Shown here piece by piece: positions 1 through 13,539 of a stretch of 64,000 bases of DNA (within the stretch, counting starts at the first letter, position 1; each line of letters begins with the position of its first letter). Source of the stretch: Pegea sp. RAD2-039 (Eukaryota > Chordata > Thaliacea > Salpida > Salpidae). Below the pieces are notes generated by a model, which ran no database searches, had not been told where the DNA came from, and was given only the letters and a program-made list of their open reading frames with translations. The stretch spans positions 2,475,001 through 2,539,000 of the forward strand of contig JAQGEQ010000192.1 in assembly GCA_034620365.1 (NCBI GenBank). The letters are read 5' to 3'. Made by a program: the position numbers and the translations under genes.

Positions 1-3000
1 CTCATAATTTCAATTGTTTTTAACTTGAATGTTTAATTTTAATATTTGTGGTTTTACAGATGGTTTAGATCCTTCTTAAGTAAAATGATACGTTGAAGAA
101 AAGCACATGATATTAAATAAATAGCAAAGTAAAACTTTATTTTAAATTTTCACACGGTGGAAATATACCATCAGTATGCTTTATCTTACTATTTTTTATA
201 AAATGTAGTATCACAAGAGATACATTTACGTGCTTTGTCAATAATTATTTGTGTACCAAATTAAAGTAAATAAATCTTTAAATTGTAATAAAAGCTTTCA
301 ATGTTGACGATATTCAAATTCAACTTAAATTTCAACTTTTAATAAATACATGTAAATTTATCTGTGTATGTTTGGATTCCCAAATACTCGTTTTTAAAAC
401 GATTGTCTCCTTAAATTACATTGATTAATGGAATTTATTGGTTTATCCTCTAGTTTTTATCTTGTAATCGATGTTGTCACTGACTATTGTTGACTTGCTT
501 TAACATGTAACTTTAAACTACTCTCAAGTATAATTATTGTAAAGTTCTTATCTGATTAACCAACGGCTTCTTGAAGTGATTCATTGTTTTGCTTTTTACT
601 AAAGTATTCCATACTTACTTTGATTGCTTATAGGAATTTTATGTTTTCAATTGAACTTACACAACTTTGCTTTTAGTTATCCAAACTTTTCCATGTGAAA
701 CGGTAAATAAATGAAATGAAAATTGAGGTTAAAGTAATAAATAGAAAATAGTATACCGACTGAACACTTATGAGTATAAGCTAAATGGTTTGAGCTTGTA
801 AAAGCCGCAATTATTTTGGAATAAGAGATACAATTATGTTCAGTTTTTAAACGTATATTTCTAACAGCGAAAAATTAAGTAAAATTTTAAAGCAAACTTT
901 TTTATTTGTAAGTTTATAACTAGAAACTTTATCTGAATCCTATTCAAAACTTTATTTAATCTTCAACACTTGATTAAAAATAAATTGATTGTAAGATTTT
1001 AAATTTATAACAAATGATAGATAAAGATTTTTTGTTGAAATTAAATTAATGCTTTTAATCTAGCTTGCAAAATTTAAAGCTCTGTATTTTAATCATTCAA
1101 TTTAGACTGGCAAAGATATTATAATTGGTTACTTTTCCCAGACTTTAATCTTACCATAGAAAAGTTTGCAAAGTTTTTTTAGCCTTGTTGTTAACTTCAA
1201 AAAGATTGTTATTTTTAAGCCTCTGTTATCTTTTCATTTCACTAATTTGTAAGTATCAAGAGCTTACAGTATAAACAAACTCAAGTAATATTTACTAAGC
1301 AACTTTAATTTCAATTGATTCTTTCTAAAAGTATAAGCTTTATCATATTTCTACGGAATAATACTTCCCTTAACCTGGTGTAATTGTAACCATGTACTTA
1401 TGATTTATTCAACTAAAATAAACATAATTATTTGATTTAAGTGTTTGACCTGATTCCGCCAATTTATTTTTATTTAGCTGCATTAATGTCTCTTGTTATA
1501 AGTGGATTGAATTACCCAAGCAAACTTGTTAAGATTATTCAAAATATTTTCATAGATCAATAAAAGTTGAAGTTATGTATGATATTTGGCAAGTTATAAT
1601 GAAATAATTGCATAATGAAATAAAATAAATAGATTAAAAGATAAAGTTTAACGTTTTCCAAAATATTTTAACTTTTTCTAATTATCTTTAAGTAACAATG
1701 TAAGCCAGTTTTTTTATAAACTGAAAATTTATAAATATACATTTTTATAAGTAAGCTTGTAACAATTAAATAAACTTAGTGAAAAGTCAAATAAAAAAGG
1801 TTTTAAGAAGTTCTTAATGTATAGAGTTCAAAGATATTAGCAAAGATTTGATTATTCTTTAATTGCTCGTAATTGTCTGTTGATAAGTCTTGATTTTATA
1901 AATTTTTGATGATTACAACTAAAAACTATGAATAAAATCATACAATGTTATTTAAACTTTATTTATTCTAACTTTATTGAGGTTTTATAATCAAAAACAA
2001 ATACACTTTATAAAAAATCTTATCAAAACGGATTGACGTATTTTATACTCTCATTATAATGTTATGCAATATCATTGAGGAAATAAGTTATGCTTGCTTG
2101 ATATAAAATTTGTTGATTTGTTATTCATTTAAAACTAATGTTATTTGTACTAGGAATTGATTGCATATAAAAAATTGTTGTTTAATTATCAATAAGCATG
2201 ACTGCGAGGAGTTATTATCATCTTATAGTTGTTTTGATATTTATAAAGTTAGAAATACTGCGTATGAAAACACATTTATGAGTAAGATGAGAATTAAACA
2301 AGCATTTGATTGTTTTGTATTCCAATATTCAATCTAACACTGATGCAAGCAAAATATGTCGCTGTCTTTAAAGAATTGGTAAAACGTTTGATTATACAAT
2401 CCATTGGAATAATTATTCACAATATCTCATTTTCTATCATAATTTAGTTCTAAAAGAAATTATAGCATCATAAAATTAGCTAAATCACTAATTATAAACG
2501 GATCATTTGCTACCAGTACATTTATAAACACCACAGAGAATTCAGATGATTACTTTTGAAGAATGAGTAAAATTTAGTCACTCATCATTACTATTTACAA
2601 TAATTATCTTATTATTGTTGATCGAGAAAGCTTTAAGAGCCAAAAGATTTAAGGTGTTAAATTATCTCAGATAAGAATGATCTATTTAACCCTCTTTAAA
2701 AATTTATTTAAGCCTTGAACATAAGTTCCAACAGCTGGTAACATACAACTTATGGGTAAGCTCTATAACCTAAAAAGTTGCAGCCACAATTTCATTTGAA
2801 ACAACTTTTAAAATGTTTATCAAAATTTAATTTTTTTATTTTTCTGTTTACTTTTGAAATTAAAAAAGTCAAAATTACGAAGAAGTTAGGTTCAAAGTTT
2901 TAGTTGAATTTTAGCTTAAGTTTAATTTGATTCCCAAAACCCCCAAAACCTGTTTTTTATAGATTCTGGATTATTTCAATTAGTAATTGTTAAAAAATAA

Positions 3001-4958
3001 GTTTAACTTAAGGTTACTTGTCCCTTTTTTAATTATAACTTAATTTCCAGCCTTACATTAGTGTTTGTGGGTTTGAATATCCAAAGCAAGTTTCATCTTA
3101 ATTCTTGAACAAGTTTGCACTCAAACATTTTTTCTTACATTTATAACTGGTAAGTTATGCAAGGTTACTTTGTTCCTCTTTCATTATCACATGCTAGTAT
3201 TTTTCGCACAGAGTACGAAAAAAGACAACTGAATAGTTACACATCATTAAATATGAAAATAGTTATTCAGTAAAATTTTTCCAAGTTTTTTTTAAACCCA
3301 ATTTTGTTCATAATAAGTTTCAATTTAAAATAAAAACCATTGTGCTCAGCGCTTATACATGCTTATACATGCGTTCATTTTATACAGTAAATTTAGTAAG
3401 TTGGGAGTTTTGCAAAATTTATATTCTAACTTACACATCCAATATATACCTAAAGTTTAATATATTTTAGCTCAACATTATTTTACTGTTGTTGTCAAAT
3501 GATGCTTTTATTGAATAAAATGCACTATATATAGCTATTAAAATATCTAAGTAATAAAATATTCAGGTTTATATATAGGATACAATATGAATAGGTTTTC
3601 AATATAAAAGGATTTGAATTTGTGGAAGGTACAGTGTTATAGTACCATTTAATAAACACACAAACTTTATTATTCTTTTAATTTAGAAAATCTTTTGTTT
3701 GGTTAAAAATGTAATGCATTTGTTAGAAATAAATTTAAATATTGCTAAATATCATAAAGCGCCAAAATAAGATTACAAAATAACCAATTTGGAGTATATC
3801 GAAAATGAACTTTGTAATGATTGGGTATTCGTTGCTAGGAAAAAGCTGTACATACCTGGAAACAGCCATGCTTCAGAATATAAAGTTGTATGTTATGATA
3901 AAACATTTCTATTGTAACTTTATTAAGGTTAATTACTTTTTCTCAACATGAAGTTATTTAAATTTGTTTTTATCGTTTTTATAAGAATGAAGAAATTTAT
4001 AACATTTTTTCAAGTGCAACTCTTTTAAAATGTTGAATTATAAACATTTTTACAGTTTAATTTATAATATAATTTATAAAAAATTTAGATAAACTAATGT
4101 ATAAATTTAAAATATTATTTTCACTTTTTTCTTCATAAATAAAGATATATTTCTTACTTAATCATTAAGTTCTTACTCACTTCTATATTATCATCAAAAT
4201 TATTTTAATTTTTAATAGTTTAATAATTGATACTATTAAAATTATTTTATCTAGTTTATCATTTTTATCACTATTTTATAATTATGAAAAGGAAATGAAT
4301 GACTTAATATTAAAAGTGTTTTGTATTTGACTAATTACTTATATCTTTCATAAGTTAGTTTATTTTTTAAAAGTTTATTTTTTTATATCAGTTTTTTTTA
4401 CTAACTTATTTCAAATTTAAAATAATTTTACTTTAAAATTATTCATCATGAAAAGTATCCTTTTAATAAAAGTTTACTGAAAAGTTTTAATTAGCTGTTT
4501 AGTGATTTGAATTGTTCCTTCGATTTCAATTTATAAACTATTCAATTAGGATTTTATCAGATTTTTTATTCCATAACTTTTTTCATTGATAACTTCTTTA
4601 AAGTCTTTTAAAATAAAATAATTTGTGATTTAAACTTTATCATGGTGTATTAATTAGTAGAGTCTTTTTAAAATGTATTTTTTTAAAGTATTTTTTCTTT
4701 AAATAGATGTATATGCTCTTTAAAAAATAAATACATAGTCAGTTTTGATCTAATAGATTGCTTGACATGTCAACTTTATATATAGTTACTAGGTCATTGT
4801 TATAAAAAATTCTCTAAGAAATCTTTGTAAAGTCAAATCTTCAAGATATCATCAATATCTTTTCCTGATGACTTGCTTTTGTTGATTACTTTGTATGTTT
4901 CTTTTGTTTTTATTTTATATATTTTTATTTTAAGTTTACTGTTAAGTTAAAACTGAAG
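1..4958. other. AT-rich intergenic region
   Basis: No coding exon, RNA gene or mobile element was recognised on either strand. The stretch is low-complexity A/T sequence with short open frames only. A short direct repeat of GCTTATACAT occurs near 3351-3372. The last part (about 3780-4958) is the likely promoter and 5' region of the plus-strand gene that starts at 4959. Confidence 0.6.
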
Positions 4959-7349
4959 ATGTCATTGCATCTTGATCCAAATGTACTTGGATCAAAGATA
5001 AACAGAAATGATCTACATGCGACCAGTACTGGTAAAGGACATGATTTTACAAATGGATGCAACTTTCCTCCTTCTTTGCTTAGAGTAGGTATCTAAATAG
5101 ATTATTTTGATTACTATTCATAAAATCTTCATAATCTTCAAATAATTTCTTTTAGTAAGATTCTTTTTATTTTTTTAGCAAACTCGTCCTGATGTCTTAC
5201 CTCCTGTAAAGAATAACAGAGATCGGATCACTTGGTCTGATGAAATTTTGAGAGCATATGAAACTACTTCTGGTACTTTTCATAATCGCAAGAGCTTTGG
5301 AGTAAAACCTTTTAAAAATCCATGCTATAAAAAAGCAGCTGCACATTGGAATGTTCATTATATGAAAGATGTTTTGGAAAAAGTAAATCTGAAATAATTT
5401 TATCAATAGAAAGTTTTGAAAAACCACAGAACTATTTCTTAGTATTTTATTTTAATTAATTTGATTTGAAGGACTATTTAACTGTGAATTTTAAAACTAT
5501 AAGCAATAAGGTTGTTTAATTTTGATAAATTTAACTTTTTTAGCCTACCTAACAGACATGTTTCAAAACCTACTTTTTACAAATTGTTTATTTAAATTCA
5601 GCTAATATTAAAGACTAACAAAATCAAAAATTATAAATTCCTTAAGATATCATCTATCAACCTTTTATTACACAACTTAAGTTATTAAATAAAAAACGTA
5701 AATTCAATTTTACTTATAAAAGTTAAAAGTTTGTCATATGAGCAATCAATTGCTTTATTTAAGATGATAAAAAGACAATATTGAAGTAATTACTGTTGTG
5801 AAAGAATTTAATTATTCGATTTAAATTACTGTCATCATTTGATTACAAAATCTGTTGTATGTTGAATCTTCCGGCCTAAGATACAACCAATTTGCTGACT
5901 AGTTTAAAGGAGATTAAGTATATTTAAATAATAGTTTGAAAATAAGTTTTTTTATGAAATCAATAGTAAACTACTGATTGTAGTCAGAAGAATAATTCAT
6001 TTTCTGATTACAGCTACAAGCAACTGATTCAAAACGGGTCCCGCTAACAATGGGTTATCAAACAAGTGAAACAAAATCAGAATTCACAGCTAAAAACTCA
6101 GCGGTTGCTTCAATACCTGAAAGATCAGATTATCAACCATTCAACTTACGTCAGCACCATATTTCTGGACCTTCATCAAGAGTGATAACATCTAACAAAA
6201 ATCCTGCAGTATCTGGAGACCCTTACTATGTGCCAGAAAAAGGAACGTTCAAACTGAACGATATTTATTTAACAACAAACAATAAAGAACATCGGCGTTT
6301 TACAAAGTTAGTAAAAGTCAATCATAAAATTGTACCTTTTGTTATAAAATTTAATTTGATCTTTGTATAAAATTGATGTTTTATTGATGACTTTAAAAAG
6401 ATCTTTTTAACAAACACTAAGCCTGTTTTTTTATTATTATTTTAAATTTGATTGACCAAATAATTCTTTAAAACTTTTAAAAATAGTTCACAAATACTTA
6501 TCGCAATTAAACTTGCAGAAAAGAATTAATGAATTATCCTAAGAAAGATATCGCAACTTATTGGGAATGTGAACAATACCCAAAAGCATGGGGCCATGGC
6601 TTAAAGACAAATCCTTTGATTCTGGAATCAGATCCATCTTACCAATTACCAATGAGAGATGAAGTAGTTTTCAAATCTGCTACAAATATTCCAAATCTTC
6701 CAAAGCTAAAACCTAACGTCCCTCACAAAGGTTTTTTGAAACAATTTTTTTATCAATTTGATGTGAATTGGTTGCTTCAAAGTAAATTTGTTTTTCGTCA
6801 AAAACAAACTTTCAGTGAATACCAAATAACATTTAAAGTTTACATATCATTACTTGTTCTATTAACTTTTGTGCTCATTTCTTAATGAGATAAAAGCTTT
6901 AATTGTCAACACTACTAACCCTGGTTCAAACCTCACATGCAGTAAAACATTTTATTAAAAAATCCAATCTGGTTGATTTATATTCTTGATTTCTAAATCT
7001 TCTTCAAACTAACTTTTTCTACAAACAAATCTTGCGTTCGGTGATTGATAATGTGAGAATTGTTTGCCTACAAGCTGCCTTTTAGGGGTACTTTTTAAAC
7101 TGTTAATTATAAAATATCTTTGAAATTGTAAATTAAACGGAAATTTGTTTACAAACAGGAATGAAGACTTTGATGACTGACTCTTACAAAGGTGGCAATG
7201 GAGAAATGAATAAATACAACTTATTCTGTCCTATAGACACACCAAATGTTGCAACTGTATCAGGAGCCAAAGATATTATGACTGTTCCATTTATGTATAA
7301 AACCGAATATGGTGCTTATGGCAGTGGTCGACCAGTCACAGTTGCTTAA
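4959..7349 (+). CDS. Putative axonemal/sperm microtubule-associated protein, 341 aa, five exons
   Basis: Exons read at 4959-5084, 5179-5382, 6014-6306, 6519-6730 and 7159-7349. All junctions are GT-AG and phases agree, giving a 341-residue protein. It has no signal peptide or membrane segment. It is rich in Pro, Asn, Lys and aromatic residues, with short motifs such as WECEQYPKAWGHGLK, FKSATNIP and PHKGMKTLMTDSYKGG. The last exon ends EYGAYGSGRPVTVA. This composition, with conserved W/Y/G/P short motifs and no globular domain, is typical of ciliary microtubule inner or stabilising proteins, but I could not assign a named family with certainty. The ATG directly follows CTGAAG, so a (trans-)splice acceptor at the start codon is possible. 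A candidate poly(A) signal AATAAA lies at 7585-7590. The gene is convergent with the PTH-like gene. The gene structure is well supported; the function is a guess from sequence style. Confidence 0.75.
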
Positions 7350-8401
7350 CTATGTTGAATAGCTTGAAATTTTGTATGACTATTTAATTCCTTTCAAAGT
7401 TAAAATTTGTGTTTACTGTTTGAAGAAATTTGTTCAGTTAATTGCAATTTCATGCTTTGTATCTGCATATAAATTTAATTGAATAACTTAACACATTTTT
7501 AAAGCAAGTTTGTTTATGTATAAGAAACGATTACATCGAATGTCTAAACAACTCGTCTATCTGTAAGGTTATTGGAATTTAAGAAATAAAATATTTATAA
7601 ATGCTTGTTATAATATACAACTAATTTTATACTAAAAACTTAAATAGATAATTTATTTTATTATTTTATAATAAACTATTTTCATTTAACTGCAAAATTT
7701 CTATTGATAGTCCTAAATGTTGTAGATTTGTGTACATCGTGTAGTAAACATATAAATGTTCAAAATAAGAAATCTGATTTAATATGAGATTAATCTTACT
7801 AAAGACATTTTTGTAGTAAAGACATCTCAAAATGTTTTATTTATGATATAAAAATTTTTTACACAATGCTTACATAATAGTCAAAATTGACGAAAAAACT
7901 TAATTTACAAAAAAACATTTCAAGAAGATATAAAGAGTTATTTTGTTTTGTAAAATATGGACTAATAAATATAAACAAATTTTAATCGATAATATTTTCA
8001 TTTTTGAAGGCTCTTTAAGAATAATTAAAAATGACTCTTTGTGAAAACAATTTTAATTATTTAAAAATCTGAATGGTGATGATATTAAAGATGTTATTTT
8101 ATTGATAAATACAAGCATGTGAGTCACTTTACAGGTTCACGGTATTTCAAGAATAATTTAGAAGTTTACAATGAAAATCTCACGTGACTGGTGACAAGGA
8201 AGTGAAACTGACAACAGTCAATTCACCTAACATAGAAATGTCAGCGAAAAAATAGAATGAACACAAAATAACGAAGCATCTCTTTTGGATCTGATCGTTT
8301 AATAACAAAAAATTTGACGTGCCAACCACCATTTAACATTTTGATGAGAAAATTACTTCAACTAAGTAATTCTCATCATATAAAGTATTCTAACTAGAAA
8401 T
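7350..8401. other. Intergenic spacer between convergent genes
   Basis: It holds the 3' untranslated regions of the two converging genes, including AATAAA at 7585-7590 for the plus-strand gene. Nothing else was recognised. Confidence 0.6.
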
Positions 8402-9390
8402 TTAAAACCGGGAACCCCCTTTTTGTTTGTTACGGTAAGCCATTTTGTTACAAACACAATTTGAGTTGTTTTGTTTCGATTTTTTATCCACAAGTTTCAA
8501 CAGTTGTTCAACATCGCTTCTTGAAGATTTCTTAATTTGCTTTAAAGTGTTTTTTAACTTTTTAATCAAGGCTTTGATTTTTTTTCTTAATTTACGACGT
8601 TGATCTTTATGATCTACTCTTTTCTTATGACTGTTCTGTTTCTTGTTTTTCTTTCGCTTATTATTATAACTTTCAGTAACACTTAGAGATTTTGTAGCTG
8701 GTAAAGTGCTCGGTTGAACTATTGTATCTTCATTTGTCTTACTTTTTCGTTGATATTTTTCGTTTAAACTTGCCGAGTCACTTTCATCTATTGATGCTTT
8801 AGCAATTGGATCTACACTGCTTAAATCATCATTAGAGCTTTTATCTGGCTTCCATCCTAGTTTTTGTAACTTCTGAGCCAACCAAGCTCGTCGAATAAAA
8901 ATTTCTCGACGCCTACTTCTCATATGCCCAAAATCATCTTCAGCTATACCTCGTTTACTGTAAAAATAATTGGTGATGAGTTAAAGAGGATACTTCACTA
9001 AGCTAACTAGATAGAAATTATTTACTAGTTTGTAGTAATCAATCGTAGTTTAACTTTTACAACATGACAGCTATTTTTTGTAAAAACTGATTAATAGAAA
9101 TTTGAAATTAGCTGTCAACTGTAGATGAAAAGAACTTCTTTTGAAGTTTCATATTGAATAACGTCTTGAAGTTAATTTTTTATGTCCTTAGCAATTTTAC
9201 GTTTTTAAAAACAATTTATTAGTTTTTTATGACATGATATTTTATTTTTAAACATTTCATTGACTTGTAATAATATTTCATTGGCTTACCTGATAGTATG
9301 AGAGTAAGATGACTGTTGTTTCTTCAGCTTAAGTACTTGTGCTCTGCATGAACAGAATGCTAACAAAATGAAGGCAATTAATTTCCACAT
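8402..9390 (-). CDS. Parathyroid-hormone-family-like secreted prohormone, 218 aa, two coding exons
   Basis: Exon 1 is 9390-9290 and exon 2 is 8957-8402. The donor is CAG|GTAAG and the acceptor TTTTTACAG, joined in phase 2. Residues 1-17 (MWKLIAFILLAFCSCRA) form a signal peptide. A short propeptide ends in Ser-Lys-Arg at 34-36. The predicted mature peptide starts GIAEDDFGHMRSR and continues to RRAWLAQKLQKLGW. Counted from Gly1, it carries Glu4, His9, Arg20, Trp23, Leu24, Lys27, Leu28 and Gln29, all identical in position to human PTH without a gap; Arg21 matches PTHrP and RRxWL matches TIP39. Residues from about 70 on are Ser/Asp-rich, then strongly basic (KRKKNKK, KKRVDHKDQRRKLRKK), like the nuclear/nucleolar region of PTHrP. 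In that family the peptide acts through class B GPCRs. The intron lies one nucleotide before the Lys-Arg codons, as known for vertebrate PTH and PTHrP. The gene itself is well supported; the family call rests on the short N-terminal match plus intron phase. A different basic secreted peptide is the alternative. Confidence 0.7.
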
Positions 9391-12300
9391 ATTTCACTAC
9401 AAATATCTATATTTAAAAAATAATAAATAAAAAACTGTTAGCTAGAAGTGACTACAATAGAAAATATATAAATATACAAAATATAAGAAATTTTCTTGAG
9501 CTTTGTTTTAACTGACAAAAACTCTATATTTGAACATTTTAAAGATGATTTTTTATTAGATGTAGTGCTCTTATATAGCAAAAGAGACTTTTTCTCGCCA
9601 CTTTACTTAGCTCTCGCACTGATGATCATTTTTACCGTTAAATGACAGATTTTTAGACATGAGAAAAAATTATAACAGAAAACTTTACTTCTAAATATGA
9701 GAGTTTACTACATTTCAATAATTCTAAAACAAGATTCAGTGACAAGTACGGTATCATAGAAGATGTCGTAATTCAAACAGATTCTTTCCCAGTGATGAAC
9801 TACTTGTTATTCTATCCAGGTATGAAGATTCTTAAATTTATCTTTAAAAGTTCACACATCTTAACAAAATTGATAAGACAGACACTTTGAGTTAGAGCTC
9901 TCACATTTCCTTGACATCTTTAGATTCTTCTCAAATTTTAACTTTTAAACTTGTAATCAGAGTATGTCTGCAGTTTTATGATGAAGTTTGTTCTTTACGG
10001 ATTTCTAAATGTAAAAATATACTTTTCAAAAACTAATCTTTGATTAAAATTAAACTGCAGAGGTTAGAATGACACTTTGCACTTTCTAACAACTCAAAAA
10101 ATAAACCTCAATAATTAATAGCTACTTAAAAAAAAGTTGTTATTCAGTTTCATGACTTTGATGACAAAACTTGACTATCAGAAGAATAAAAATAAATTAT
10201 AATTTATAAAGATTTAAATATTTTTTTTCAAGATTATATGTTTATGTTTTTAAGGAATCCTTTTTTCACATAAGTATCAACATTTGTTCAAACCGTCACT
10301 GCCGGTATAAATCTATTTTTGTGAGATATTTATGTTGAGTTGACAGATAAATTTGAGGAGTTTATCGATCATATGCGTTCATGAGTAAAAACTATTTCCA
10401 GGAATTTCACAAGTAGTAAGTTTGAAGTTAGAAATATCACTAGTAGTGAACTTTGTTTGTAAGAAATTGAAAGTTCGCAAAATGTTGAATATAATTTTGG
10501 AGTTGCTAATACTGGCGTAAAATAAAGTCTTATACAATTATTTCTCAGTTTGAATATAATTTAATCAAATTGATGTTTTTTTAATCAACTAAATTTTATA
10601 ATTAGCAGATTTAAATATAATGAATTTACATATTGAAGATAAGATAAAGAATTTGTTAACTCTGCATTGATATTTGCATTGCTTTGTTGTACCTTAAATT
10701 AAAAAATTATGATATTTTATCAGTTTATAAAAATGGATTATATGTTCTCAAGTAATTATCTAAACCATCAACAGATACACATATCAACAACTTCATAAAT
10801 TTTGATTTAACATAAAATTGATAAATACAAAAATACTTTTTTATTCCAATTTTGATATCTTTAAATTATTTTGGTTTCATTGAAGTTTTATTGCAATTCA
10901 ATAAACATTTTATTATAACGACTAAATAGTTGATTCAATATTTTCATGACATTATGACAAAGTCAAAGAGTAACTTATTAATAACTACATTTGGTTTAAC
11001 CATTGAGTTTAAAAACGATTACTTCAACTAAACATGATCAATTACGATTATTTTTGAATCAAAACTACAAATTAATATTCCAGTTTTGAAAAGAAATTGA
11101 AGTTTATTTAATGATTATTTGCAGAAGCGACGACAATTTCATAGCAGTCTGTGTGGGATGTTATTTAAAAGTTGTTTAATGATTTTAACCAACTCTCAAT
11201 TAATGGTGTTTTCCATAATTAGATAATTTGGTAGTTTCTGCTTGCTAAGGTTTGTTTTACAAAACATTTATTACTTTATGTAAAACAAAACACCAATTAC
11301 TTTGGATTTTATATTTTAAAACAATCAAGTCATTATTTACTTCTTTTACACAAATTACTTTTGACAAAAATAAAGAAATTAAGAAAAATATCTTATATTT
11401 CCTATTTAATTTAAGTATTATATAAGAATTTAAGTCCGATAAGTAACTATTAGCATAAAAAGTATTTTAGTTTTATTTATAAAAAGAATCCCAAAGTTCT
11501 AATGAAATTCAATGTTTTTTAAATAGTTTGAAATAAACAATATCTAATTAAAATACATTTAATAAATTATTTAAATATTATTTTTCAGTTGAAATAAAAG
11601 ATTATAATAAAAAAACTTTATTAAAGTTAGCAAATACTGCTTTACTGTTACTATTAGTTGGTGTAAATAGATCCCCATAAAAAGATGAGAAGCAACTTGA
11701 TTTTATAGCGGAGTATAACGATTTAAGTTTTTAAGTTCAAACGTATCAGAAATAAGTCAGAAGTTACTTATTATTTATCTAATATCAAAATCATTGATTT
11801 TAGTTTAATTGTTTTTGTCTAATCAGTATTTAAGATACATCTTATATAAATAACTATATTACAGCAGACTTTCCGAAATTAATGTTTTATTTATTACACA
11901 AGTATCAGTATAGTTAATTAAAAGTTTTTGCTTGACAAAGTATTTGAAATATTTGTTCCTTAATAAACTTTTTAAGTTTAACAAATAACGTAAACTATCC
12001 CACAACAGTTTTCACACGTTTCTTAATAACTGGTACTTTTTTGTAAAAACGATGACCTTCTTCACGAGACCATCTCTATTTGGTAACATAAAGAAAATTG
12101 TTTAAAAATAAGAACTAAACGTCAAAGTGATATTGAAGGTAAGATGATGTCACTGAAATTTAGAATATTTCTTCCCAAACACATTTCTCTTTACGTGAAA
12201 CAAGAGATGAGGTTTTGCTCTTTTGATGTTTATAAATTATTTATATATACCATTTTTATCTCATTTAGCAAATTTACAGCTTTTATGTCAAATATTTGTT

Positions 12301-13539
12301 ATTACACTTCATTTATATGTTAGTGGTAGCAACAAATGTTGGAATTTTAATTTAATTAGACAAATTATATCAGTAATAATGTAACTTGTATGATATACAA
12401 AAAAAAATTGACTTATTATTTAACTCCATTAAAAATAAACCATTTATATCGAAAGTAACAGAAAATCGATTAATCAACTTCACGTCTATCAGTTGACTTT
12501 TTTAGTTTATTAACCTAACAGATTTATAGTTCACAACAATAACCAATACTTATAAAACTTGTATTTTCTATAATTTTTTAATATTTGAACTTGATAATGT
12601 TACAACTTTATAATAAGATTGAATTAAAGAATTCATTTTTTTATCAGCACTGAAAATGGTTGAGTGCTTTCTAATTTATTGATATCATTTTTGACATATT
12701 TTACAAGGTTGTAATTTTCGTCTTGATATTTAGATATTACATAATGTTTTTTAAATTAAGGTTTAAAATATATTATGCCGAAAATTTATGTAAAAATAAT
12801 TTCAACAAATTTTTGTAATAATAAAATAAATATTTTGATTTTACTTAAAACTAAGGAAATATGTAAATGAAGTTGATAGGAATTCTAAATTTGTATTTTT
12901 GTAGTTTTAATCTTCAAACTTTTTTCAGAGTTCAATCTTAAGTTTGACAAATTTATTTGAAAGATCAATATTTAATTTTACAACTTATGAAATTTTACTA
13001 TCTGTATAAAAGAAAGTCTAAAATGTCAATAATACTTCAAATAACTGAAAGTTATATTTCGTGAAAGCATAAAATACTTTTAATCATTATTTAATAAATT
13101 CTATATTATATATATTTACATAAGTTTAATTTTTAGAACTTTTGATTAGGCAAATTAAAACATTTTATAATGTTTTTAATTTTTGGGTAGATTAAAAAAA
13201 ATAATTTTATTATTAATATTCTTTATTATCGTTTTCGTTTTTCAAATAATATTAGTTTGTAAATTACCAAACTTCTAAATTACTAAAATGGTTGAAACTC
13301 ATTTAGACCTAAATTTGTTGTATATATTTACCGTAAATTACGAGATATACAGTGAATGTAGATAATTGAATCAAATTCTAAAAGATATTTACTCCATAAG
13401 ATTTACAAAAAATAAACACATGTATTAAACACAGAAAAAAACCACTAAAAAAAAACAACTAATTTTCGGTTGTATATATAATTATTTGATAACAATACTG
13501 AACAAAAAGTTACAAAAACATTTATTAGAAAAGTTTGAC
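9391..13539. other. AT-rich intergenic region, head of PTH-like gene and tail of hemopexin gene
   Basis: The part next to 9391 should hold the 5' untranslated region and promoter of the minus-strand PTH-like gene. On the plus strand at about 9663-9875 a frame stays open for roughly 70 codons without an early ATG and contains a good donor (CCAG|GTATG near 9820). I do not recognise its product, so it is not called as a gene. Nothing else was seen. Confidence 0.5.
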
